Shown: positions 52,016-61,243, counted from the first letter of the stretch. The stretch: 64,000 nt of DNA from Lewinellaceae bacterium (GCA_020636025.1 JACJYQ010000006.1:483449-547448); one strand, 5' to 3'. Program-made: numbers and translations. The notes: generated from the sequence alone by a model not told the origin.

Positions 52016-54046
52016 ATGAAACTCACCTTCCAAACGCTAATCCTAAGCCTTCTTTGCCAAGCCGCCATCGCCCAATCAGACACCCTTGTTCCCCGTTTTG
52101 TTTCCTACATAGACAACACCACCGTTTATGCCCGCGATGTTAAGGTTGACTGCGCCGGTAACATCATTTATGTAGGAGGAACCAAGTCTGCTGCGTTTGT
52201 TTGTAGTCCGAATACGATCAGCACGGGTTACAATGGTGGCAATTGTGATGTGTTTATTGTAAAGATCGACTCAAGTGGCCATGAATTGTGGCGCACCCTG
52301 ATTGGCGGCAATAAATACGACCGCGCCTATGCCGTGGAAACCGACGATGAAGGCTTTATTTATGTAGCAGGACGGGCGAGCAGTAATTTTCCCACGACCC
52401 AATGCGCCTTACAGGAAAATTTTGCAGGCGATATAAATACAAATGGCGCTTACGGAGCCCAGGATGGTTTTATATGCAAAGTCAGTCCGTACGGACAATT
52501 GATCTGGAGCACCTATGTGGGTGGCGAAGGACGAGGCTTTATCCGTGATATGGCGCTTGATTCGGAAGGAAATGTATGGGCTGGTATGTCAACTGTAGCG
52601 AATACCTTCCCTCATATTACGGCAAATGCCGCGCAGCCCACCGCCACAGCGGGATTTAACACGGCTATTGTTAAAGTATCTGCCGATGGTTCCACGCTCT
52701 TGTATGGTTCATTTTTGACTGCCAGCGATGACACGGGCATTGGCCCGCCCGCCATTCGCGTGGATCATCAGGATAACGCCATTTTGCTCTCTATGTCCGG
52801 TGGCGATGATGTGCCTGTAACACCTGGGGTTTTTCAGCCGTTGTGGGCAGGAAATAGCGACTTTGTTGTGAGTAAATTTTCCTCCGATGGCACGCTGATT
52901 TTCAGCTCTTACCTGGGTGGCTCGACTCATGAAGAAATCGAAACGCATAGTTTGGAAGTAACATCCAATGGCGATATCGTGGTGGCCGCATACTCCAATT
53001 CCACAGATTACCCGACTACACCTAATGCTGTACAGCCTGTGTTTGGTGGCGGTAATCTTGACGGTGTGCTTTCGCTGGTTTCGGCCGACGGCAGCACCTT
53101 GTTGGCTTCCACTTTTATTGGTGGCAGCGGCAAGGATGAACTGGAAGGTGTGGGCATTGATAGCCACGACAACATTTATGTTACAGGAAATACAACATCC
53201 CAGGATTTCCCGGTAAGTCCAGATGCCTACCAAAAAGTCAGGGCCGGTACCGAAGACGGACTCCTCACCATGGTTTCCGCCGACTTGAGCAAAATACTGT
53301 ATTCAACCCTGATTGGAGGCGGCGCCACCGACCGCCTTCGCTCTTGCGACGTGGATAATTGGGACAGGGTGCACGCTGCCGGATACACCACTTCAGACAA
53401 TCTGCCGGTTTTGAATCCTTTTGATCCTGCACTCACCAACAATGTTTCCGCCATGGTTATCGCCTTCGACCCTGAAGTGATAATACAATCGGCATTTCCT
53501 TGCTCTATCAGCACAGATACCGTTTTCAGTCAGGCGCAGGGAACTCCCGCTTGCGATTTCAGTTTTAGTGTGCTTGATTCCACGGTGGCATTTACGGGTC
53601 TTTCCTATGGGGGCGCGTTGGAATATCACTGGGATTTTGGCGACGGTTCCATGGGTACAGAAAGGGATCCTGTACATATTTATTCCACGCCTGCTACCTT
53701 TCAAGTATGTTTGATAACAAGCAATGCCTGCGGAGCCGATACGCTTTGTCAGGAAGTGGTAATCGAAGGTATGGTGAGTGGCATTTCGGATCTTGAACAG
53801 CGCATAATAAAAGTGTATCCCAACCCCGCTGTGGATCAATTGGTGATAGAGTATGAGGCAGCTGGTTCTGGTGACTTGCGCTTTTGCTTATATGATTTAT
53901 TGGGAGCAAAAGTTTTGGAACGAAAGCTTGATGGGGATTTGGGGAAAGCAGTTTTGGATGTTTCTGGTTTAGCTGCCGGGGCGTATGTTTTTAGGGTGAT
54001 TGGTGAGGATGGGGTGATTGGGCTTGGGAAGGTATTGGTGGAATGA
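52016..54046 (+). CDS. T9SS cargo protein with SBBP propeller and PKD domain
   Basis: 676 residues from the ATG at 52016 (an in-frame TTG at 52010 is part of the repeat). Signal peptide MKLTFQTLILSLLCQAAIAQ. Residues ~25-490 contain SBBP-type beta-propeller repeats: LWRTLIGGNKYDRAYAVETDDEGFIYVAGRASSNFPTT, STYVGGEGRGFIRDMALDSEGNVW, SSYLGGSTHEEIETHSLEVTSNGD, STFIGGSGKDELEGVGIDSHDNIYVTGNTTSQDFP. A PKD domain follows (LEYHWDFGDGSMGTERDPVHIYSTPATFQVCLI). The end is a type A sorting domain (VYPNPAVDQLVIEYEAAGSG...AAGAYVFRVIGEDGVIG). It is exported by T9SS and probably attached to the surface. The final ~50 bp of the gene recur at 55003. Confidence 0.9.
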   Translation: MKLTFQTLILSLLCQAAIAQSDTLVPRFVSYIDNTTVYARDVKVDCAGNIIYVGGTKSAAFVCSPNTISTGYNGGNCDVFIVKIDSSGHELWRTLIGGNKYDRAYAVETDDEGFIYVAGRASSNFPTTQCALQENFAGDINTNGAYGAQDGFICKVSPYGQLIWSTYVGGEGRGFIRDMALDSEGNVWAGMSTVANTFPHITANAAQPTATAGFNTAIVKVSADGSTLLYGSFLTASDDTGIGPPAIRVDHQDNAILLSMSGGDDVPVTPGVFQPLWAGNSDFVVSKFSSDGTLIFSSYLGGSTHEEIETHSLEVTSNGDIVVAAYSNSTDYPTTPNAVQPVFGGGNLDGVLSLVSADGSTLLASTFIGGSGKDELEGVGIDSHDNIYVTGNTTSQDFPVSPDAYQKVRAGTEDGLLTMVSADLSKILYSTLIGGGATDRLRSCDVDNWDRVHAAGYTTSDNLPVLNPFDPALTNNVSAMVIAFDPEVIIQSAFPCSISTDTVFSQAQGTPACDFSFSVLDSTVAFTGLSYGGALEYHWDFGDGSMGTERDPVHIYSTPATFQVCLITSNACGADTLCQEVVIEGMVSGISDLEQRIIKVYPNPAVDQLVIEYEAAGSGDLRFCLYDLLGAKVLERKLDGDLGKAVLDVSGLAAGAYVFRVIGEDGVIGLGKVLVE

Positions 54047-54077
54047 ATAGTAGCCTGATCAAGCAATTCAAAACCCT

Positions 54078-54085
54078 TAACTTTG
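54078..54085 (+). promoter_or_regulatory. -7 box TAACTTTG of the AbiE-like operon
   Basis: TAACTTTG matches TAnnTTTG and lies 8 nt before the ATG at 54094, giving a nearly leaderless transcript. No TTTG -33 box was seen. It favours the start at 54094 over the ATG at 54043 that overlaps the preceding gene. Confidence 0.5.
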
Positions 54086-54093
54086 TAAGCGGT

Positions 54094-54411
54094 ATGACAG
54101 ATAAGCAAACTAAACCCGGTGCAGAAATGCAATTGTCGCGGGTCATTTTTTGGGACACCGACTACGATGCCATTGACTGGGATAACAAGGCTCGCTATGT
54201 GATAGAACGAGTGGTGTCTTTTGGCACCGTGTCCGATTGGAGAGCTATTCAGAAAAAATATGGTATGGACCGTATTCGCAACGAAATGCTCCATTCTCGT
54301 GATCTGGATCCTAAGGCTCTAAGTTTTTTGAGTGCAATTTTTGATATACCCAAAGAACAATTCCGATGTTACAAGTACATACAGTCGAACCCAGGACACT
54401 GGGTTTATTAA
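54094..54411 (+). CDS. DUF6922-type antitoxin-like protein (AbiEi position)
   Basis: 105 residues from 54094; a start at 54043 would overlap the stop of the T9SS gene. The core SRVIFWDTDYDAIDWDNKARYVIERVVSFG, DWRAIQKKYGMDRIRNEMLHSRDLDPKALSFLSAIFDIPKEQFRCY is the DUF6922 pattern seen upstream of AbiEii-like nucleotidyltransferases in Bacteroidota. Its 3' end overlaps the toxin gene by 46 bp, a layout usual for toxin-antitoxin pairs. By position it should be the antitoxin and may repress the operon; no helix-turn-helix is obvious by eye. Confidence 0.8.
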   Translation: MTDKQTKPGAEMQLSRVIFWDTDYDAIDWDNKARYVIERVVSFGTVSDWRAIQKKYGMDRIRNEMLHSRDLDPKALSFLSAIFDIPKEQFRCYKYIQSNPGHWVY

Positions 54412-54980
54412 ACACCATAATGGCAGTGCCGGAATTAGAAGGTTTTAATCTGGCCGGCGGTACATCCCTTGCCTTACAAATAGGTCATAGGAAGTCAGTT
54501 GATCTGGATATGTTTGGCAATCGCCCCTTTGAAAAAGGTGAAATCATAGAGTTACTTGCCGATGTCGGTGATTGTCATACCATGCACCAGACTAAAAACA
54601 TATTGATACTCAATATCGAGGGTATTAAGGTGGATTTTGTCAATTATCAATATCCTTTGATCCGGGATGTGAAAATGGAATCAGGGGTTCGCTTACTTGA
54701 TCTTCCTGATATCGCAGCAATGAAACTCAGCGCCATCACAGGTCGTGGCAAAAAGAGGGATTTTATTGACATCTTTTTTTTATTGAAAGAATTCCCCTTG
54801 AGAACTCTTCTGGAATTTTATAACCAAAAATACTCAGACAATTCAGAATTGCTTGTGGCAAGAAGTCTAACCTATTTTGATGATGCAGATGGTGATGAGG
54901 ACTTAAATCTGTTCATTCAAGTGTCATGGCCAGACGTAAAAAAAAGGATCCTGACTGAAGTGAAAAAGTTGTATCAATAA
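54366..54980 (+). CDS. AbiEii/AbiGii-like nucleotidyltransferase toxin
   Basis: 204 residues. The nucleotidyltransferase motif FNLAGGTSLALQIGHRKSVDLDMF supplies the Gly-Ser-like turn and the two metal aspartates, as in AbiEii and MenA-type toxins, and VDFVNYQYPL probably holds a third acidic residue. LLDLPDIAAMKLSAITGRGKKRDFIDIFFLLKEF is the usual helical follow-on. Relatives add nucleotides to tRNA acceptor ends or other targets and can cause abortive infection. It overlaps the DUF6922 gene and is followed after 17 bp by a fragment of a T9SS sorting tail. Confidence 0.88.
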   Translation: MLQVHTVEPRTLGLLNTIMAVPELEGFNLAGGTSLALQIGHRKSVDLDMFGNRPFEKGEIIELLADVGDCHTMHQTKNILILNIEGIKVDFVNYQYPLIRDVKMESGVRLLDLPDIAAMKLSAITGRGKKRDFIDIFFLLKEFPLRTLLEFYNQKYSDNSELLVARSLTYFDDADGDEDLNLFIQVSWPDVKKRILTEVKKLYQ

Positions 54981-54997
54981 TCTTGTTTGCTTCCCGT

Positions 54998-55090
54998 TTA
55001 CTAGCTGACGGGGCGTATGTTTTTAGGGTGTTTGGTGATTCTGGAGTGATTGGGACTGAAAAAAATTTTGTGAAGTATATATTTAGTTAA
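54998..55090 (+). pseudogene. Remnant of a T9SS type A sorting tail
   Basis: An open stretch reads LLADGAYVFRVFGDSGVIG and ends KNFVKYIFS-stop, with no start codon. It is nearly identical at DNA level to the 3' end of the T9SS gene at 52016: positions 55003-55054 match 53971-54021 with about ten differences, including an identical run covering GGGGCGTATGTTTTTAGGGTG. The toxin-antitoxin pair lies exactly between the two copies. Confidence 0.85.
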
Positions 55091-55102
55091 GCTTATATCA
55101 CA

Positions 55103-56656
55103 TCATTCAACCCGAATAGATAATGGATCAATCCCTCTATACTTTCTATCTCCCGGGCATTTTACGCGTATCTCTTCAAAAAGTAGTCGATCACCAGTTA
55201 AAGCAGATGACAATAGCTGTTTCACAGAATTGCCGAAATTCTGACCGTTATTAATCACCGTTACAGGGTCTTCCCGGCCGCGTAATCTTGTAAGCTGAAA
55301 ATCAACAACCTCACAATTCGCTTCAAAATCAAAATCCTGTGGAAAGCGAGTACCAAGCTTTGTTTGTGATAATAATAATTCAAGCGGTATTGCCCTGCCG
55401 GAACCCGCTTCTGCCAGAACTGCAATGGGGTTTGGTATGGGCCGAACCGCAAAAGTTAGAGGAACAAACCCTACGTGAAGGGTGACGGGTTTGGTAGAAT
55501 TGGGTGTGAGTACATAATGTCCGCCGCTTAAATTTTCCAGAGAGGCTTCTGTTGCATAAATTCTAATATTATTCCCACCAATTCCACCCCAGGAAGAGAC
55601 AGAAACAGGGTTTTTCACACCAGCATAAAGATACTTTTTGCCATTGTCCAGTTCACATCCAACATGCGGCATTCTAACCTCATAGGTAAATTTTCTGTTT
55701 GCTACCTGGGTATCCCGCACAAATCCCTCTTTTGTATGGAGGATTTGCTCTGTCCAGATTTCTACTTTCAGGGTTCTTGTTCCGACTCCATAAGGATTAG
55801 CCTCATAATGTGCCATGCCATCTTCAACTTTAAGTGATTTTCCATTTACTTGTACATTAATGATTTTGGTTGCTCTTGATTCGCGTAAAATTTCCAAATA
55901 AATATCAGCTTCATATTTCTCGCCTGAAGGCACAAATGTTGATACCGGTGAAACAAAAGGACTAAAACTTGGGAAATCACAACCATACTCAGGACCAACC
56001 CGTCTTGCAGCGATCATTGAAAATTCATGTAGACTGGTACGGAACACAGTTTGAAATCCCGACAAAATGGCCAACACACCACTAATTGGGAGGTTTGTCA
56101 AATTTCCCTTTTTATCATATAACAGGAAGCTTCCTGAAGGATCAACTATAGCATCCCGGCATTTCCAACTTGTATAATGCCACGGATATTTGTCAGTTAT
56201 ATAGATAAAAGCCTGCCGGAGATTGGTAGTTCGATTGCTAAAACTCTGCAAAGGATTGCTTTTGGGCTCAGTTAATACTCGCCAAACAATTTCATCGGAA
56301 TTTTTCAATACTTGTTGTTCCAAAGGAATCTCCGGAGAGAGGTTTGCAGCCAATAAAAGTGTATGCCGTAAATCTTCGATAAAAGCATAATAATCTTCCT
56401 CCAATTCAATTACGTGCTGTAATTCACCTAACAAAACTAGGTTTTGACTATCTGGGAAAAACTCTATACTGGATTTAATACTATTATATAGCTGCTTTGT
56501 GACTTTTTGAATCTTTACATGATCATTTCGTAACCCCGGATCAATGATGGCAAAAGCTTCTACTATGCGCCCATGATTACACTTATTTATTAAACCGCTT
56601 ACGAGAATAAAAAAAAGCAGCCAGATACCGAACTTTATAAAACCATGAAGTTTCAT
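55103..56656 (-). CDS. GldM-like protein (T9SS/gliding motor family), stand-alone paralogue
   Basis: 517 residues, GldM-sized. One N-terminal membrane helix (GIWLLFFILVSGLI) is followed by GRIVEAFAIIDPGLRNDH, aligning with the NVSKEILNAF region of GldM just after its helix. The C-terminus matches GldM periplasmic domains: KKYLYAGVKNPVSVSSWGG, FAVRPIPNPIAVLAEAGSG, DFDFEANCEVVDFQLTRLRG, ITGDRLLFEEIRVKCPGD-like end and YRGIDPLSIRVE. GldM spans the periplasm and transmits proton-motive force from GldL to the GldK/GldN ring. No gldK, gldL, gldN or porP/sprF lies here, so this is an orphan copy whose partner is unknown. No strong divergence from neighbours in base use was noticed. Confidence 0.78.
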   Translation of the reverse strand: MKLHGFIKFGIWLLFFILVSGLINKCNHGRIVEAFAIIDPGLRNDHVKIQKVTKQLYNSIKSSIEFFPDSQNLVLLGELQHVIELEEDYYAFIEDLRHTLLLAANLSPEIPLEQQVLKNSDEIVWRVLTEPKSNPLQSFSNRTTNLRQAFIYITDKYPWHYTSWKCRDAIVDPSGSFLLYDKKGNLTNLPISGVLAILSGFQTVFRTSLHEFSMIAARRVGPEYGCDFPSFSPFVSPVSTFVPSGEKYEADIYLEILRESRATKIINVQVNGKSLKVEDGMAHYEANPYGVGTRTLKVEIWTEQILHTKEGFVRDTQVANRKFTYEVRMPHVGCELDNGKKYLYAGVKNPVSVSSWGGIGGNNIRIYATEASLENLSGGHYVLTPNSTKPVTLHVGFVPLTFAVRPIPNPIAVLAEAGSGRAIPLELLLSQTKLGTRFPQDFDFEANCEVVDFQLTRLRGREDPVTVINNGQNFGNSVKQLLSSALTGDRLLFEEIRVKCPGDRKYRGIDPLSIRVE

Positions 56657-56723
56657 TTACAACCGTTCACTTTGGAATGAAGTTCTCATAACGGTGTAAC
56701 GGTGGAAATAATTTTACATGGAC

Positions 56724-57512
56724 TTAGGCCGTAACCTCCAATGCCACCGGCAACATCAACAGAAACGGCAACGCCATCCCATAATCCAGTTCAGCGTATT
56801 CCAAACCCAGCGCCCTTAAGTTTTGGTAATATGTCTGATGCTGTTGATAATAGCCTTTTTCAGATTGGATAAACCAGGCTTTATCGCCCAGCTTTTGAGC
56901 CAGGAACCATTTTTTAACCAGTCGGGCGCAGCGACCGTTTCCATCGCTCCATGGGTGGATTTTTACGAACACCAAATGGATCATAGCGGCATAATAAAAC
57001 ACCTCCTCAATGTCGAGTTCCTGCGAAAGCAAGCTCTCTATATCTGCATACAATTTCTGCATCTCACTTTCTACCTCAAAAGGGGTTGCAGCCACGTACT
57101 CTATCCTGCCATCGGGCGTAGATACGTACATGTTTTGGCTCCTGAACTTCCCCTGCTGGTGTTTGGCAACAATGTGTTTGCTTAATAATTTATGCGCCTC
57201 TGATATATTTGACTCTGTAAGGTCATGAGTGCTGGCAAATATGTAGGCGTCGTATAAATCGTCTGTTTTTTTGGTGTAATCGGGTTGAAACTCAATACCA
57301 AAACGTTTGTGTTTCACGTAGGAATCCAGGTCCACATCCTCACCTTCTATTTTACTGGAATACACAGAGGATACTGAAGTGTAAAAACTGAAAGTATCTG
57401 TAGATAATTCGGCATCTGTTAGCCCCTCAAACAAGGTTGCCAAATGCTTGGATACCTGAAGCCTGTAGGGTTCCAGCAAAGTATTTGGCAGAATGTTTAA
57501 GGTGTCTTTCAT
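56724..57512 (-). CDS. Fic family protein (AMP-transferase type)
   Basis: 262 residues. The Fic motif is H186-PWSDGNGR194 (HPFx(D/E)GNGR consensus, with W for F). An inhibitory helix of the (S/T)xxxE(G/N) type lies N-terminal: S52-SKI-E56-G57 in YSSKIEGED, so this is a class II self-inhibited Fic protein. SSVYSSKIEGE and KHRFGIEF are typical of the family. It should transfer AMP from ATP to a hydroxyl of a target protein once inhibition is relieved; the target is unknown. It is a single gene between the GldM-like gene and the TonB-dependent receptor gene. Confidence 0.92.
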   Translation of the reverse strand: MKDTLNILPNTLLEPYRLQVSKHLATLFEGLTDAELSTDTFSFYTSVSSVYSSKIEGEDVDLDSYVKHKRFGIEFQPDYTKKTDDLYDAYIFASTHDLTESNISEAHKLLSKHIVAKHQQGKFRSQNMYVSTPDGRIEYVAATPFEVESEMQKLYADIESLLSQELDIEEVFYYAAMIHLVFVKIHPWSDGNGRCARLVKKWFLAQKLGDKAWFIQSEKGYYQQHQTYYQNLRALGLEYAELDYGMALPFLLMLPVALEVTA

Positions 57513-57596
57513 GTACCCTTGTATTAGGTAGTGCTAACCTTACAAAATTCATTGTTCGTGCGAGGCATTGCTCGCGCGAGGCTCTGCATCGCGTGG

Positions 57597-59972
57597 TTAA
57601 TTCATATTATAATTCACTCCTAACCGAAACACCCGCCCCGGTTGCGGATTATACAGCAGATCATCCTGCGTGCCCGTAGCATCCAGGCCTTGATATTCCC
57701 GGTTGAAAATGTTGGTGAAATTGCAGTACACCAGAAAGTGATTGCTCAGGTAAGCCCTTGCCACCAGATCCCATGTAGTGTATTGTTCCAGACGCTCTTC
57801 GCGATCTTGCAGTCTGTAAAAATCGGCGTACAGCACCGATTTGCTGAGCGAAGCGGATAGCTTGGTAGCGGCTATCACCAGTTCCACATTTTTGTTTACC
57901 TTGATAAAACTGCGAAACTGTATTGTCCATTTCGGTTGATTGAGCAAGTCATCGGTTGATGAGATGTCGTAGCCAAACCACTCTTTGCCCTTCATATACT
58001 GCACATACAATTCCGAGCGTCCGGTAACAATGGCGCGGTGACGAGAGTTGCCAATATCAAGTAAAGCAAGGCGTTCAGATTTAAACAGGCCCTGCACGCC
58101 CCAAAGAGCCTGCGCCAGCCCGGGAGCGTTTTTATAACCGTAGGAAAAGGAGGGCACAATTCCGGGTTCAGATACCAGATACCCGGGCCGATACAAGCGA
58201 TGTGCCTGCTGCAAGAAGAAAGTGATCTCCGATCTTATTGTTCCTTCGCGATATCGCAACCCGGCTTCAGCTGCGTAAAACTTTTCCGTACCGAAATCCC
58301 GTGAGCCGGCAGTAACCTGCAAACCTGTTCCAGGCTGGATGGTAAATGTGTTCGCGTATCCAAACATAGAGGCGTGTCTGAAACCCGAGCTGCCCGTAAA
58401 ACGCAGCGACCAGGTGCTGTCGATCTTGTACAAAATACCCAAACGGGGTGCCAATGTGATTCCTTGCTCTACCGACACGTTGACAGCAGTTCCTCCAATC
58501 AGGTTTACATGCTTATAATGCCAATCTGCCTGCGCAAAGAAATTGCCGTCGAGCGCGGTTTTGGTGGCCGGAGAAATCGTTTTGGGGCCCATAGGGAATA
58601 TACTTCCATCCACACCCACCGAAACCGGAACAGGGAAGTAAGAACTCTGTGGCGCTCCGCCACCCAGGTGTATCAGTCCTCCCACATCCAATTTAAAACG
58701 GGAATTGAAGTACATGTTCATTTTGGAGCGCACCCTGGCATCATAACCGTTTGCCACAGCAAAGCGCTCATCGGAGGCATACCAGTTGAAAATACCGGTT
58801 ATCAATGCACTTCGCGCAGAGTCTGTTTGAAGCGGTTGCGATCTGATAAGATAATTGGCCGCGCTCAGGCGATCAAAAATATAGGTTGTAGTGGATGTAT
58901 TGCTTATCTGATAGGTCTCCAGAGAGAAAGTGGTCTGCGTAGTTCTTTTGTTTTTAACCCGCTGAAATCCAAGGGTGTAATTCTCAATGGTTTCAGCCAA
59001 ACGATTCGAAGGATTGGCGTAGGAAACGGCCAAGGGATTGAGGCCCAGGGCGCTTCGGTCAAAGCGGTTAAAACGGTTATAAGAAAATTGCAAGCCACGC
59101 CAGGTCATGTTCAACCCGAACATCCGGCTTTCGTGCGGCAAAACACCTGTTCTGGCGATGCTGTCTTTTGGCGTGTTCTGCCCCCGATAATTATCGTTAT
59201 TTATATAAAAACTGGTGTCCAGCCCCAGCTCCAGGTAATTATTGGTATTAAATAACTCCTCATCGTAAAAGTAATCGGAGTCATCACGCACGGTACTGCT
59301 GCCGTAAATGCTGTATCGGAAAATGTTCTTGTCGCGACCGAGCTTGCCTCCGAACATCAGATCCAGGCTGGTATAGCCGTTTTGTGCAAAAGAAAGATCG
59401 GCCTGGGTAAATACCGGGCGTTCCGTTTCTTTTAAAATAATGTTGATCACACCTGCACAGGCTTCTTCGCCATAAATAGCGCCTGCCGGGCCGTATAAGA
59501 CCTCAATCCGCTCGGCCTGTCTTATGGGCAATTGTGCTCCAATAGGCATACCGAGCGCGATGGCCGGTTTTACAGGCATGTCATTGATCAGGATCTTCAC
59601 ATACTGGTTTCCCGACAAGCCGCGCATCAGAAAAGTCTCTCCTTCCATCGCATTGCCGGGTTGGGAAACCCGGATGCCCGGAGCTGCTTTTAACACATCA
59701 GCTAGGGTTACAAATCCATTGCGCAAAATATCTTCTCCGGTAATTACCCAGACTGAGAAGGGCTGGTTGCTGATGGCCTCCGGTGAACGAGTGGCAGAGA
59801 TCACTTTTATTTCTTCCTTCGACAAATCCCGGAAAAGGATGTCTCTTTCGCTCAGGCGCTCAGGAGCCAGCAGCAAGGTGCTGTCACTCTGGGCAAACAT
59901 AAAAATTGGTGCGAGGGATAAAACAAGTAGTAGTCTAATCACGGTTTGTAGTTTTTTACCACAGATTACCAC
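57597..59972 (-). CDS. TonB-dependent outer membrane receptor
   Basis: 791 residues. Signal peptide core VIRLLLVLSLAPIFMFAQ; the start could be the GTG at 59972 or an in-frame GTG at 59942. The plug domain is clear: SVWVITGEDILRNGFVTLADVLKAAPGIRVSQPG, FLMRGLSGNQYVKILINDMPV, IRQAERIEVLYGPAGAIYGEEACAGVINIILKE. The ~600-residue remainder is a 22-strand beta-barrel ending GRVFRLGVNYNMN. It lacks the carboxypeptidase-like N-terminal domain of SusC proteins and has no SusD neighbour, so it resembles siderophore, cobalamin or metal receptors; substrate unknown. It lies 60 bp after the alanine dehydrogenase gene on the same strand. Confidence 0.9.
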   Translation of the reverse strand: MVICGKKLQTVIRLLLVLSLAPIFMFAQSDSTLLLAPERLSERDILFRDLSKEEIKVISATRSPEAISNQPFSVWVITGEDILRNGFVTLADVLKAAPGIRVSQPGNAMEGETFLMRGLSGNQYVKILINDMPVKPAIALGMPIGAQLPIRQAERIEVLYGPAGAIYGEEACAGVINIILKETERPVFTQADLSFAQNGYTSLDLMFGGKLGRDKNIFRYSIYGSSTVRDDSDYFYDEELFNTNNYLELGLDTSFYINNDNYRGQNTPKDSIARTGVLPHESRMFGLNMTWRGLQFSYNRFNRFDRSALGLNPLAVSYANPSNRLAETIENYTLGFQRVKNKRTTQTTFSLETYQISNTSTTTYIFDRLSAANYLIRSQPLQTDSARSALITGIFNWYASDERFAVANGYDARVRSKMNMYFNSRFKLDVGGLIHLGGGAPQSSYFPVPVSVGVDGSIFPMGPKTISPATKTALDGNFFAQADWHYKHVNLIGGTAVNVSVEQGITLAPRLGILYKIDSTWSLRFTGSSGFRHASMFGYANTFTIQPGTGLQVTAGSRDFGTEKFYAAEAGLRYREGTIRSEITFFLQQAHRLYRPGYLVSEPGIVPSFSYGYKNAPGLAQALWGVQGLFKSERLALLDIGNSRHRAIVTGRSELYVQYMKGKEWFGYDISSTDDLLNQPKWTIQFRSFIKVNKNVELVIAATKLSASLSKSVLYADFYRLQDREERLEQYTTWDLVARAYLSNHFLVYCNFTNIFNREYQGLDATGTQDDLLYNPQPGRVFRLGVNYNMN

Positions 59973-60032
59973 AGTTGAAAAGAAGTTATGAGTATGTTTC
60001 TTTTGATCAAGAAATCATTTGTGGCAACTTTA

Positions 60033-61226
60033 TTAGTAACCCGATGTAATCAACAGATCGAGGTTGGTACTGCGCAATTGAAATTTTTCACCGATATAGG
60101 CATTTGTCAGGGAACCTTTGTAGGTATATACGCCATTCCGCAATCCGGGGTCACTCACAATCAGCGACAGGATTCCTCCGGTTTCTGCTTTGATCAACAT
60201 GGAGGTGAGGATGTTGCTGATGGCATCGGAGGCCGTTCGTGCTACGCGTGAAGGGATATTGGGTACGCAATAGTGGATCACCCCGTGTTTGACAAAGGTT
60301 GGCTTATCAAGCGTTGTGGTAGCTGAAGTTTCGAAACAACCGCCCTGATCAATGCTTACATCCACAATAACAGAGCCGTCTTTCATGCGCTGCACCACGT
60401 CTTCCGGCACGAGCATGGGCGAGTTGGCATGTGCCGAATGCATGGCCCCAATGGCCACATCGGCTTTCAGCAATTGTTCTCTCAAGTGAACCGGATTCAA
60501 CACCGAAGTATGCAACTGCCGACCTATCTGACTCTGCAAATGCATGAGTTTATGCACGTTATTGTCGAAGATACTCACCTCTGCGCCCAGTCCATGTGCT
60601 GTCCGGGTGGCAAATTCCGCGACAACTCCGGCACCCAGGATGATCACTTTGGCAGGTGGCACTCCGGCTATACCTCCCAGCAACACACCTTTACCACCAC
60701 GCGAAGTGGACAGCAATTCAGCTGCGATCAAAATGGCGCTGGTCCCCGATATTTCACTCATGGCATTCACGATCGGGAACTCGTCGTTCTCATCGTCGCG
60801 GATGTATTCCATTGCCAGGGCGATCACGCGTTTTTTCAGGAGTTTTTCTATGTATTCAGCATCCAGTAAAGGCAGGTGGATGGGCGAAATAACCACTTGG
60901 CCGGGGCGCATAAGTTCTATTTCCTCGTGCGTTGGCGGCGCCACCATCAGCAACAGGTCCGCTTTGAATATTTCTTCGGCGCTGTGCACCAGTTGCGCGC
61001 CCACCTCGGCATACTCAAAATCACTGAAATTGGCATTTTCACCTGCGCCATTTTCCACCAGCACCCGGTGTCCGTGAGCGGTTAATGTTGCTACTGCATG
61101 AGGAACCAGCGCTACTCTGTTTTCCTGAAGGGTGTTTTCCTTGGGAATGCCTATGAGGATCTTGTGTTGCTTTGGCGACACATCGAGCATTTCCGGTTGG
61201 GTACGAGGTAAGGAAAGGGTTTCCAT
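60033..61226 (-). CDS. ald: Alanine dehydrogenase (AlaDH/PNT family)
   Basis: 397 residues. It converts L-alanine to pyruvate and ammonia with NAD+. The N-terminal catalytic part has IGIPKENTLQENRVALVPHAV, GAGENANFSDFEYAEVGAQLV and LLLMVAPPT; the Rossmann fold has VIILGAGVVAEFATRTAHGLGAEVSIFD; then IGAMHSAHANSPMLV, VIVDVSIDQGGCFETS and VPNIPSRVARTASDAISN. It is ~25 residues longer than classical Ald, with an N-terminal extension, so it belongs to the Bacteroidota AlaDH branch. It follows tsaE by 77 bp and has its own -7 box. Substrate specificity is predicted from family only. Confidence 0.88.
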   Translation of the reverse strand: METLSLPRTQPEMLDVSPKQHKILIGIPKENTLQENRVALVPHAVATLTAHGHRVLVENGAGENANFSDFEYAEVGAQLVHSAEEIFKADLLLMVAPPTHEEIELMRPGQVVISPIHLPLLDAEYIEKLLKKRVIALAMEYIRDDENDEFPIVNAMSEISGTSAILIAAELLSTSRGGKGVLLGGIAGVPPAKVIILGAGVVAEFATRTAHGLGAEVSIFDNNVHKLMHLQSQIGRQLHTSVLNPVHLREQLLKADVAIGAMHSAHANSPMLVPEDVVQRMKDGSVIVDVSIDQGGCFETSATTTLDKPTFVKHGVIHYCVPNIPSRVARTASDAISNILTSMLIKAETGGILSLIVSDPGLRNGVYTYKGSLTNAYIGEKFQLRSTNLDLLITSGY

Positions 61227-61243
61227 ATCGGGAAGTATATGGG

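Noticed and set aside
54043..54093. ATG at 54043 as the antitoxin start, overlapping the T9SS gene stop
   Set aside because: The added residues lack DUF6922 similarity and contain a promoter-like TAACTTTG box just before the ATG at 54094.
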